Shown here: positions 1 through 6,624 of the stretch, one piece after another
Position numbering within the stretch: position 1 is the first letter of the stretch
Layout: every line of letters begins with the position of its first letter
Source of the DNA: JAGNLA01 sp964639885
Lineage (GTDB): Bacteria > Caldisericota > Caldisericia > JAAYUI01
DNA length: 64,000 bases
Reading direction: 5' to 3'
Assembly (NCBI GenBank): GCA_964639885.1
Contig: CAZXEH010000001.1
Coordinates: 124,001 to 188,000, forward strand
Notes under the pieces: generated by a model
What the model saw: only the letters and a program-made list of their open reading frames with translations
What the model was told of the DNA's origin: nothing
Databases searched by the model: none
Made by a program: the position numbers and the translations under genes

Positions 1-2
1 CG

Positions 3-473
3 AAAGCTGGTCGCGGCATTAAGGGTGTGATCGAGATATTGACTGAATTTGTCGACGGCCTCTCTGACCTTGAAGGGTTCTCCCACATTGTTCTGGTTTT
101 CAATCTGCATAGATCAAAAATGAAAATCCCGGAAGGCAAAAATCCTTTGTTGTTCAAAATCAGAGTGGCTCTCGGACTCGAAAAACCTTACAAACTCAAG
201 GTTATCCCGTTCATGGACACAGAAGAGCGAGGCGTGTTTGCGACGCGTGCACCAAGAAGGCCAAATGCGATAGGCATTTCAACGGTGAGACTCGAAAAAG
301 TTGAAGGGAACAAGGTCTATTTTCAGGATTGCGATATTATTGATGGCACGCCATTGCTTGACATAAAGCCGTATTTCCCGGAGATCGTTGAGGGTGACAA
401 GCTCTGCTTCGGCTGGTCTGAAAAAACCATCGACGATATCGACAAAATCAAATCTGACGAAAGATTCAAATAG
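3..473 (+). CDS. trmO: tRNA (N6-threonylcarbamoyladenosine-37)-methyltransferase TrmO-like, 5' truncated
   Basis: The reading frame is open from the left edge of the window, so the N-terminus is missing; the GTG at 27 is internal. The visible part has the hallmarks of the TrmO/TsaA (UPF0066) beta-barrel family: the segment DLEGFSHIVLVFNLHRS, then FATRAPRRPNAIGIS, then GTPLLDIKPYFP. The family uses S-adenosylmethionine to add a methyl group to t6A37 in some tRNAs. The t6A-forming enzymes tsaB and tsaD are in this same window at 8.6-10.7 kb. The gene converges on porB and the two are separated by a strong bidirectional hairpin at 519-553. Family assignment is confident; the substrate is inferred from the family. 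Confidence 0.85.
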   Translation, partial: KAGRGIKGVIEILTEFVDGLSDLEGFSHIVLVFNLHRSKMKIPEGKNPLLFKIRVALGLEKPYKLKVIPFMDTEERGVFATRAPRRPNAIGISTVRLEKVEGNKVYFQDCDIIDGTPLLDIKPYFPEIVEGDKLCFGWSEKTIDDIDKIKSDERFK

Positions 474-518
474 CAAAATCTGAAATTGGCATAAATAATC
501 AACTGGCGAAGTCATAAA

Positions 519-553
519 ACAAAACACCCCTGGGTAAACCAGGGGTGTTTTGT
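519..553. terminator. Bidirectional intrinsic terminator between trmO and porB
   Basis: A perfect 15-bp inverted repeat (arms 519-533 and 539-553) surrounds a 5-base GTAAA loop. The GC core CACCCCTGG is flanked by A and T runs on both sides, so it can end transcription from either strand between these convergent genes. Confidence 0.9.
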
Positions 554-565
554 ATAAGGGCGTTA

Positions 566-1477
566 TTAGTCAACAAGACCAAACTTCTTGATGTTTGCAT
601 CAGCAATGGCCTGGATTTTCTCCATAACGCCCTTGCCTTCGTTCATCTTGAAGAGGTGTCTGAACCTGCTCTGACCCTTGAGGTATTCCTCAACCGGAAC
701 CTTTTTGATCTTCTGGACTTTGACCAGCTCGCCGTTTTCATATTCGACGATTGGGAAAAGGCCAGTGTTGATGCCTAGTTTTGCGATTTCGACCGTCTTT
801 GCCGAATCGATTCCCCAGCCAAGAGGGCAGACTGCCTGAGCGTGGATGTAGGAAGTACCGACGGTTTCGACGGCTTTCTTCACCTTGCGTTCAAGGTCTT
901 TCGGGAATGCGATCGAGACTGATGCAACATATCTCACCTTGTGGGCGTTTGCAATTGCGATCATGTCTTTCTTGTCTGTCGGGTTCCCCCATGAAACGTC
1001 GCCTGATGGCGATGTTGTGGTGCTTCCACCGAATGGGGTGAGTGATGAACGCTGGATGCCGGTGTTCATGTAGGCTTCGTTGTCAAGGCAGCAGTAAAGG
1101 ATGTTATGTCCGCGTTCCCACATGCCTGAGATAACGCCCATGCCTATGTCAGCTGTTGCGCCGTCGCCGCCCATGCAGACAACCTTTACGCCAGTTCTTC
1201 CCCTGAAACGGAGTGCTGCTTCGATGCCTGAGGCAACACCAGCGTTATTTTCAAAGAGGGAATGGATCCATGGCACTTCCCATGCTGACTGAGGATACTT
1301 CGATGTGAAGATTTCCGAGCACCCCGTAGCGTTGGAAACGATTGTGTTTGGCCCGATGGCATCAATGATCAGCTTCATGGCAATTGCTTCGCCGCAGCCT
1401 GCACAGGCTGTGTGTCCGCATGCCAGAAGGTGCTTTGTTCCGAGTTCCTGTCTTATTTCTTCTGCTCTGTTTGCCAT
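566..1477 (-). CDS. porB: 2-oxoacid:ferredoxin oxidoreductase, beta (TPP-binding) subunit
   Basis: This subunit binds thiamine diphosphate in the enzyme that oxidises pyruvate (or another 2-oxoacid) to acyl-CoA and reduces ferredoxin. Near the N-terminus HLLACGHTACAGCGEA supplies family cysteines, GNASGCSEIF-like NATGCSEIFTSKYP follows, and the TPP motif is GGDGATADIGMGVISG. Length is 303 residues, normal for PorB. The start at 1477 (MANRAEEIR) is preceded by GGAGG at a good distance; upstream in-frame codons lie inside porA. It is the last gene of porC-D-A-B. The por-type substrate (pyruvate) is the usual reading but close paralogues act on other 2-oxoacids. Confidence 0.9.
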   Translation of the reverse strand: MANRAEEIRQELGTKHLLACGHTACAGCGEAIAMKLIIDAIGPNTIVSNATGCSEIFTSKYPQSAWEVPWIHSLFENNAGVASGIEAALRFRGRTGVKVVCMGGDGATADIGMGVISGMWERGHNILYCCLDNEAYMNTGIQRSSLTPFGGSTTTSPSGDVSWGNPTDKKDMIAIANAHKVRYVASVSIAFPKDLERKVKKAVETVGTSYIHAQAVCPLGWGIDSAKTVEIAKLGINTGLFPIVEYENGELVKVQKIKKVPVEEYLKGQSRFRHLFKMNEGKGVMEKIQAIADANIKKFGLVD

Positions 1478-1478
1478 A

Positions 1479-2651
1479 TCAGTCCTCCACCAGTTCTTTC
1501 TTGAGGCCGATCCACTCTGAACGATGCGTGCCCGGGTTCGGGTTTGCAATCACTGCGTGGAAATGGCTTTCGATGATGTCTCTTCCGCCAAGGCCGAAGA
1601 TGTAGCTGTCAATTGCCGGTCTGGTTGGGAGAGAGTAAAGTGCAGCCCTGATTTCAGCGCCAAGAATTTCGCCAACGCCTGCCGACATTGCCCTGTCGAA
1701 AACGATGACCTGCTTCTTGCCTGAGAGAGCTTTCCTAACTGCTTCTTCCGGGAATGGTCTGAAGGTTTTGACTTTCATGAGTCCAACCTTTTTGCCCATT
1801 TCCCTCTGCTGGTCTACAACTTCTTCGAGGAGGCCGGTTGTTGACCCCATTGCAACGAGGACAACTTCTGCATCATCAAGCCTGTAACCCTGGATGAGTC
1901 CGCCCGCTTTTCTGCCAAATGCCTTCTCGAATTCCTGGGAGACCTGCTCGATTACAGCGAGTGAATCAACGTTTGCCTTGTGCATCAGGTATCTTGCTTC
2001 CATGTGGTATGCCGGTTCCGAGAAGCAGCCAAGTGATGACGGCTTGTCTGGATCGAGCATCTGGAATGGCTTGTATGCCGGGAGGAACTTGTCCACTTCT
2101 TCCTGGGTCGGGACATCAACGGTTTCGAAAGTGTGGGTGATGAGGAAACCGTCGACGTTGACCATGAATGGAAGCTGGACTCTTTCGTCCTGGGCGATCT
2201 TCATGCCGATGATGTGGAGATCAAGGGCTTCCTGGGCATCTTCAACGAAGCCAAGGATAAAGCCTGAATCTCTCATGATCATTACGTCCTGCTGGTCGCA
2301 CCAGATTGAGAGTGGTGCTGAGAGCGAGCGGTTTGCACAGCACATGAGAAGTGGAAGTCTCATGCCGGCGCAGTTGTAAAGAACTTCGCTCATGAGGATG
2401 AGACCCTGTGATGTCGTTGCTGTGTAGGCTCTCACGCCACCGGCGAGTGCTCCGAGAACAACCGAGGCAGCGCCGAATTCTGATTCGGTGTTGATGAATT
2501 CGGTCTTGAGTTCGCCATCAGCCACGATTTGTGCGAGGTCTTCAACAATATGCGTCTGCGGTGTGATTGGGTAGGCTGAGATAACGCCTGGTCTTGTGAG
2601 TGCTGCACCAAGGGCGATTGCCATTGATCCTTCTATGAATTTCTTAGCCAT
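1479..2651 (-). CDS. porA: 2-oxoacid:ferredoxin oxidoreductase, alpha subunit
   Basis: PorA forms the catalytic core with PorB. The N-terminal part has PGVISAYPITPQTHIVEDL and the family ESEFGAASVVLGAL segment. The C-terminal half has VVLVAMGSTTG and LMKVKTFRPFPEE, typical of the pyruvate flavodoxin/ferredoxin oxidoreductase domain II. It is about 390 residues. The start is one of two adjacent ATGs (2654 or 2651), which overlap the porD stop. The second gives a better spacing to the GGAGGT site. Translation is therefore probably coupled to porD. The subunit contains no FeS ferredoxin domain, since that is carried by porD. Confidence 0.9.
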   Translation of the reverse strand: MAKKFIEGSMAIALGAALTRPGVISAYPITPQTHIVEDLAQIVADGELKTEFINTESEFGAASVVLGALAGGVRAYTATTSQGLILMSEVLYNCAGMRLPLLMCCANRSLSAPLSIWCDQQDVMIMRDSGFILGFVEDAQEALDLHIIGMKIAQDERVQLPFMVNVDGFLITHTFETVDVPTQEEVDKFLPAYKPFQMLDPDKPSSLGCFSEPAYHMEARYLMHKANVDSLAVIEQVSQEFEKAFGRKAGGLIQGYRLDDAEVVLVAMGSTTGLLEEVVDQQREMGKKVGLMKVKTFRPFPEEAVRKALSGKKQVIVFDRAMSAGVGEILGAEIRAALYSLPTRPAIDSYIFGLGGRDIIESHFHAVIANPNPGTHRSEWIGLKKELVED

Positions 2652-2911
2652 CATCTCACCTCCAGAACCATCTCGATGCACTTGACCGGGCAAACGTTTG
2701 CACAGATGCCGCAGCCTTTGCAGAAATCGAGGTCCGGGTAGTATTTGAGCTTGAGGTTTCCATAGATACAGCCTTCAGGGCAGTAGGTAGCGCATGTGCC
2801 ACAGCCTGTGCACTTGTTGTAGTCATATTTTGGATAGTAGTTTCTCCATGAACCTGTCTTGTTCTGTCTTGAGGTTCCGGGAGCCACGTTGATGCCGGGT
2901 TTCAGTTTCAT
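2651..2911 (-). CDS. porD: 2-oxoacid:ferredoxin oxidoreductase, delta subunit (2x[4Fe-4S] ferredoxin)
   Basis: A small 86-residue ferredoxin-like subunit with two complete CxxCxxCxxxCP cluster motifs, CTGCGTCATYCPEGC and CKGCGICANVCPVKC. These carry electrons from the TPP centre to external ferredoxin. It overlaps porC at its start and porA at its end, which is typical of a translationally coupled operon. The separate gamma, delta, alpha and beta genes match the four-subunit layout common in archaea and anaerobic bacteria rather than the single-chain NifJ form. Confidence 0.93.
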   Translation of the reverse strand: MKLKPGINVAPGTSRQNKTGSWRNYYPKYDYNKCTGCGTCATYCPEGCIYGNLKLKYYPDLDFCKGCGICANVCPVKCIEMVLEVR

Positions 2912-3453
2912 ATTGCCCCCTTTGCCGCTTCATAAGCTCTTCTGCAGGCTTTTGCGTTTTTGTCGCCGATTTCGCCTGAGAATTTGTGATGAACGGCCTT
3001 TTCAACCGATTCGATCGAGATGAGGCCTGTCGCGCCTGCAAATGCACCGATCATGACCGTGTTTGGAATTGGTCTTCCTAGCTCTTCAAGGGCGATTTCA
3101 ACGGCTGGAACAGTGATGACCTTTGCCTTTGTCGTGAGGCCGAGTTCAGCCGGCTTCTTTGCTGAGGCAACGATCACAAGTCCGTCGTCTTTGATGCCGA
3201 AGAGGCAGTCGACAACGCTGAGGAGCGTTGGATCCTGGATGATTACAAAGTCTGGATTGACAATCTGTGCCCTGGTTCTGATCTTTTTGTCGCTGATGCG
3301 GGCAAATGCCTGTACCGGCGCACCCTTTCTTTCCGAACCGAAGCTTGGGAATGCCTGGGATGATTTACCATCGATGAACGCAGCGTGGGCAAGAATTTCT
3401 GATGCCGTGACAGCGCCCTGGCCTCCCCTTCCGTGTATTCTGATTTCTTTCAT
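2908..3453 (-). CDS. porC: 2-oxoacid:ferredoxin oxidoreductase, gamma subunit
   Basis: First gene of the por operon, 181 residues. It starts with KEIRIHGRGGQGAVTASEILAHAA, the signature of the gamma (pyruvate/ketoisovalerate oxidoreductase, catalytic) domain, which helps bind CoA. The GSERKGAPVQAFARIS segment is also typical. A GAAGGTGGTG ribosome site precedes the ATG, and a promoter with a leader of about 38 bases lies upstream. This is the conventional initiation layout, unlike many other promoters in this window. Confidence 0.92.
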   Translation of the reverse strand: MKEIRIHGRGGQGAVTASEILAHAAFIDGKSSQAFPSFGSERKGAPVQAFARISDKKIRTRAQIVNPDFVIIQDPTLLSVVDCLFGIKDDGLVIVASAKKPAELGLTTKAKVITVPAVEIALEELGRPIPNTVMIGAFAGATGLISIESVEKAVHHKFSGEIGDKNAKACRRAYEAAKGAI

Positions 3454-3497
3454 GCACCACCTTCTTGGAAATGTATGTCTTTAAAACCAAACAAGAA

Positions 3498-3524
3498 ATT
3501 ATACGCCAAAACACCTTTTGTCAA
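3498..3524 (-). promoter_or_regulatory. Promoter of the porCDAB operon
   Basis: On the minus strand TTGACA (3524-3519) is followed after 15 bases by a perfect TATAAT (3503-3498). The predicted start of transcription is near 3491, which leaves a leader of about 38 bases containing the porC ribosome binding site. Spacing is 2 bases shorter than ideal. Confidence 0.75.
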
Positions 3525-3648
3525 AGGGAATTGGATAACAATTTTTAAAGGTTGGCCTAAATGGGTGGTGTAACCTTTGCTTAGAGTCAGAAATTGAGAA
3601 ATCTTGACGTTTGATTAAATGGGGTGGTGTATTTTGCTGGAATTTCCG

Positions 3649-3654
3649 TATAAT
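3649..3654 (+). promoter_or_regulatory. Probable -10 box of the SIR2-NYN-Mrr operon
   Basis: A perfect TATAAT ends 8 bases before the GTG start at 3663, and no Shine-Dalgarno site lies between. No convincing -35 hexamer is found 16-18 bases upstream. Expected transcription starts at or just before the start codon. Confidence 0.55.
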
Positions 3655-3662
3655 CGAAGCAA

Positions 3663-4400
3663 GTGACAAAAGAAATTGAGACTGCCGTAACCATGTTGCG
3701 CAGTGCAAAAAACATAGCAGTTCTGACTGGTGCTGGCATGAGTCAGGAATCAGGAATCGAAACCTTCAGAGACAAGGATGGCGTCTGGTCGAAGTTTGAC
3801 CCCATGATCTGGGCAACCGTCGATGGGTTCACAAGCAAGCCAGTGGATGTCTGGAACTGGTATGAGCTCAGACGAGCGACGATCAGGTGCAACAAACCCA
3901 ACTCCGGCCACAATGCCCTGGCAAGAATGGAAAATTTCTTTGACTCCTTTTCGATTGCCACCCAAAACATCGATGGCTATCACAAACGTGCCGGATCAAC
4001 CGTCATAAGAGAGCTCCATGGCAATATCTTCAGGAACAAATGTCTTGAAGAGGATGTCCTGCTTGATGATTTTGACGACTCGTCGATTCCTCCAAAATGC
4101 CCAAGGTGTGGAGCGATGGTCAGACCTGACGTTGTATGGTTTGGTGAGATGTTACCGGAATCGGAATGGGAGCCAGCCCGAATAGAAGCCGAAAATTGCG
4201 ATGTCTATATGGTTGTCGGAACCTCTGGAATGGTTTGGCCGGCCGCCGGACTGCCAACCATAGCCAAGCGAAAAGGTGCAAAAGTCATAATCATCAACCC
4301 CGAAACAACCGAGATCGACCAGAGAGCTGATCTTCTGATTAAGGGAAAATCCGGCGAAATCCTGCCTGAAATAGTAAAACTTTTAGAAAATCAAATATAA
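3663..4400 (+). CDS. SIR2-family NAD-dependent protein deacylase (class III-like sirtuin)
   Basis: A 245-residue sirtuin. NAD-binding motifs are GAGMSQESGIETFR (residues 23-36) and TQNIDGYHKRAG (100-111); the catalytic histidine is H119 in ELHGN. Y67 and R70 in the WYELRR segment correspond to the pair that selects acidic acyl groups in SIRT5/CobB-type enzymes, so desuccinylase or demalonylase activity is plausible. The zinc ribbon looks incomplete: C127, C146 and C149 are present but the residue expected three after C127 is glutamate. The GTG start is the first in frame and sits 8 bases after TATAAT without a ribosome site. It is followed 20 bp later by the NYN gene. The role could be metabolic or defence; the neighbours hint at the latter. 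Confidence 0.88.
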   Translation: MTKEIETAVTMLRSAKNIAVLTGAGMSQESGIETFRDKDGVWSKFDPMIWATVDGFTSKPVDVWNWYELRRATIRCNKPNSGHNALARMENFFDSFSIATQNIDGYHKRAGSTVIRELHGNIFRNKCLEEDVLLDDFDDSSIPPKCPRCGAMVRPDVVWFGEMLPESEWEPARIEAENCDVYMVVGTSGMVWPAAGLPTIAKRKGAKVIIINPETTEIDQRADLLIKGKSGEILPEIVKLLENQI

Positions 4401-4420
4401 ATTTTAAAGGAGAAAAAAAT

Positions 4421-5236
4421 ATGGAATCACTGCCCGGAGTAGCAATACTCATAGATTTTGAAAACATCTGGTTCAGCTACAAGAACAACTACGGCCACGA
4501 CCTTGATTTGAAGATGTTCTTTCCGAACCTTCGCGACATGGCAAGGTCAAAACACAAGATTTTAACAGCAATCGCCTTCGCCGACTGGCTCGAGTTCACG
4601 GAGCTGATGCCAAAGGTTCAGGGTCTTGGTTTTGAGATCAGGTATGCCCCCAAACGCCTGAAATATGGCACAGAAACGAGGAAAGAGAACATCACCGATA
4701 TTGCCATGAGCCTCGAAGGATTGACCATAGCCCTGACTTTACCCGATGTTGAGCGTTTTATCCTGCTCTCAGGCGACAACGATTTCTCGGAGCTTGTCCA
4801 CAGGCTGCTTCGTCTTGGGAAAGATGTGATTGTTGTAGGGCTTGAATCATCGACAGGTTCTGAGCTGATTTCGGCTGCCACAGAATTCATCCCGCTTGAA
4901 CGTGTGCTTGGCTACATCCCAGGCGAAAAAGATGACGCCGAGGCGCCAATCAAAGCCTTCATTCAGCTGATGAATCGCTGGGAGGACAGCTCGATGAGCT
5001 ACATCGGTCTCTCGCATGTGGCAAAGGAGCTTTTGCCTGATTCAATCGTTGGCGACGACTACAAGGACAGGTTCAACTTCATCAACCTGCTAATCGAAAA
5101 GGGCGTTCTCCTCAAGTATGAAGTCGATACCCCATCAAAGCTCAATCGAAAGGCTGTCGGCATAAAGCTGAACAGAAAACATCCGCTCGTTCGCAAAACC
5201 CTCAAGGATGTGCAGGATTTGGATTTGATAGAGTAG
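4421..5236 (+). CDS. NYN/PIN-like ribonuclease (LabA/DUF88 type) with C-terminal LOTUS-like domain
   Basis: A 271-residue protein whose first 165 residues match the NYN fold of predicted metal-dependent RNases: ILIDFENI (D12), ENITDIAM (D93) and LLSGDNDFSEL (D119, D121) supply the acidic active-site set. Residues 175-255 look like an OST-HTH/LOTUS domain, which often binds RNA. A GGAG site precedes the ATG, 20 bp after the sirtuin and 18 bp before the Mrr-like gene, so all three are probably co-transcribed. NYN proteins of this kind are scattered among bacteria and their targets are mostly unknown. Confidence 0.82.
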   Translation: MESLPGVAILIDFENIWFSYKNNYGHDLDLKMFFPNLRDMARSKHKILTAIAFADWLEFTELMPKVQGLGFEIRYAPKRLKYGTETRKENITDIAMSLEGLTIALTLPDVERFILLSGDNDFSELVHRLLRLGKDVIVVGLESSTGSELISAATEFIPLERVLGYIPGEKDDAEAPIKAFIQLMNRWEDSSMSYIGLSHVAKELLPDSIVGDDYKDRFNFINLLIEKGVLLKYEVDTPSKLNRKAVGIKLNRKHPLVRKTLKDVQDLDLIE

Positions 5237-5254
5237 TTTTATAAGGGAGGAAAG

Positions 5255-6187
5255 ATGGCACTGCCAACAATTGAAGGATTCATGATCTTCGCCCTCAGGG
5301 CTTTGAGTGATGGGGGAACTCATACAAAAGATGAGATATATGAGACTGTTTCAAAAGCAACCAACCTGACATCGGAAGACATGCAAGTAAGGAATTCTGC
5401 TGGTTTGTTAATGTACAAGGCATACATTCACTGGTCAATTGTGTATTTGACAAAAGCCGGACTGATAAATCAGCCAACAAAAGGTGTTGGCATTTACAAT
5501 ATCACCAATGACGGCAAAGAATTTTTGGCCAAATCTCCCACTGAAATTACACAGAAAACCTTGCTCACCTTCAAGAAATATCAGGAGTATATTGCCTCAA
5601 TAACAAATCGAAAAGCAGAGTCCAATCACCAAAACGCCAAAATCACTGAAGCTATAACTATTGTTGACCCTCTTACTCGAATTGAAGAAGCGAACATAGA
5701 AATATCCGGTAACTTAAAAAATGAAATTCTCGGAGTATTAAAAAACGTAAAACCTTTTTTCTTTGAAAAGGTCGTGGTCGATCTCATTGAGAAAATGGGC
5801 TACAGCTCAGGGCATGAAGGAAGCTCCAGGGCTTTCTGCATGGGAAGTGATGGCGGTGTTGATGGTGTTGTTGAAGAAGACAGGCTTGGGCTCGATAAAA
5901 TCTACATCCAGGCCAAACGCTGGTCAAACACGGTTGGCAGGCCTGAACTCCAGCAGTTTGCAGGAACACTGATCGGAAAACATGCACACAAGGGAGTCTT
6001 CATAACAACATCCGATTTCTCAAAAGAGGCAAGGGATTTTGTGAAAGATTCCGGCTCAAACATCTCACTGATAAACGGAGAAAAACTCGTGAGTCTGATG
6101 ATTGAGTTCGGTCTTGGGGTTTCCCTCCAAAAACGAATCGACATCCTCAAGGTCGACCATGATTATTTCAACGACGAGGAGTATTAA
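5255..6187 (+). CDS. mrr: Mrr-type restriction endonuclease
   Basis: A 310-residue protein with the Mrr architecture. Residues 1-100 form a winged-helix domain of the Mrr N-terminal type. Residues 165-290 are the catalytic PD-(D/E)xK domain: FFEKVVVDLIEKMGY, then DGGVDG (D199, D203), then IYIQAKRW (K221), all lining up with the E. coli Mrr type IV nuclease that cuts modified DNA. A GGGAGG site precedes the ATG. It is the third gene of the SIR2-NYN-Mrr operon. No cognate methyltransferase is adjacent, which fits a modification-dependent enzyme. Confidence 0.9.
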   Translation: MALPTIEGFMIFALRALSDGGTHTKDEIYETVSKATNLTSEDMQVRNSAGLLMYKAYIHWSIVYLTKAGLINQPTKGVGIYNITNDGKEFLAKSPTEITQKTLLTFKKYQEYIASITNRKAESNHQNAKITEAITIVDPLTRIEEANIEISGNLKNEILGVLKNVKPFFFEKVVVDLIEKMGYSSGHEGSSRAFCMGSDGGVDGVVEEDRLGLDKIYIQAKRWSNTVGRPELQQFAGTLIGKHAHKGVFITTSDFSKEARDFVKDSGSNISLINGEKLVSLMIEFGLGVSLQKRIDILKVDHDYFNDEEY

Positions 6188-6270
6188 CTCGGCTCCGCCG
6201 GTAAAACGTTGAGCCATCAATCATTTATTTCATGCACTTAGAGTGGGTATCAAAAAAAGATATATTTTTG

Positions 6271-6311
6271 CCTCCATTGTGAATGGAGGTGACACGAAGT
6301 TCCGGTGGGTT
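6271..6311 (+). repeat. Copy 1 of a ~40-bp hairpin-headed direct repeat
   Basis: The hairpin CCTCCATT-GTG-AATGGAGG (6271-6289) runs straight into TGACACGAAGTTCCGGTGGG. The same design with about 80 percent matching bases recurs about 308 bp downstream (6579-6619). Confidence 0.7.
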
Positions 6312-6315
6312 CAAT

Positions 6316-6333
6316 CCTCGACGAAAGTCGAGG
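6316..6333. repeat. Hairpin with GAAA tetraloop
   Basis: CCTCGAC-GAAA-GTCGAGG forms a 7-bp perfect stem with a GNRA tetraloop. It is followed by an A-rich run rather than T, so on the plus strand it is not a typical terminator. Confidence 0.7.
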
Positions 6334-6342
6334 CAAAAAACA

Positions 6343-6450
6343 CTCCCTCACCCTTAACCCCTCTCCCAGACTGCGTCCGGGAGAGGGAAACTTGGCAATA
6401 TCCTTCGCCTGCGTAAGCGGGAGAAGGTGGCTAAAAGCCGGATGAGGGAG
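6343..6450. repeat. 108-bp REP/MITE-like element with terminal inverted repeats
   Basis: The ends CTCCCTCA (6343-6350) and TGAGGGAG (6443-6450) are exact inverted repeats. Inside is a 9-bp stem CCCTCTCCC/GGGAGAGGG (6359-6367 and 6379-6387), plus smaller dyads including GGCT-AAA-AGCC. There is no coding capacity. The sequence style recalls short interspersed elements seen in many unrelated bacteria; whether it is mobile cannot be judged from one copy. Confidence 0.65.
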
Positions 6451-6457
6451 TTTTAAA

Positions 6458-6475
6458 CCTCAGCTGACGCTGAGG
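6458..6475. repeat. Hairpin CCTCAGC-TGAC-GCTGAGG
   Basis: A 7-bp perfect stem with a 4-base loop, immediately downstream of the 108-bp element. It has no U-tract. Confidence 0.65.
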
Positions 6476-6578
6476 GGTACAAAATCCCTTTGATCGATGT
6501 TTTCTTGAAATCGCGGAGCAAGTCCGCCGATTTCCTGTATTCTGAGTGGTAATAAACAAAAAAAGGTAAGAAATAAAT

Positions 6579-6619
6579 CCCCCTTATGAAAGGAGGTGGC
6601 ACGCAGTGCCGGTGGGTTT
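6579..6619 (+). repeat. Copy 2 of the hairpin-headed direct repeat
   Basis: An imperfect CCCCCTT-ATG-AAAGGAGG hairpin is followed by GTGGCACGCAGTGCCGGTGG, in which GGCAC-GCA-GTGCC forms a second small stem. It matches the 6271-6311 copy in order and sequence and ends next to the stop codon of the convergent aminotransferase gene. Confidence 0.7.
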
Positions 6620-6624
6620 ACTTG

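Larger units (their letters stand above)
6188..6624. other. 437-bp non-coding stretch filled with palindromic repeats
   Basis: No convincing gene is seen between mrr and the convergent aminotransferase. Instead there is a series of short hairpins at 6190-6200, 6271-6289, 6316-6333, 6359-6387, 6429-6439, 6458-6475, 6513-6527 and 6582-6610. An approximate direct repeat lies near each end and a 108-bp inverted-repeat-bounded unit in the middle; both are listed separately. The layout resembles accumulated REP or MITE-like elements. Confidence 0.75.

Noticed and set aside
6188..6624. CRISPR array
   Set aside because: Repeats are few, of different types and irregularly spaced; there are no spacers of even length and no cas genes nearby.
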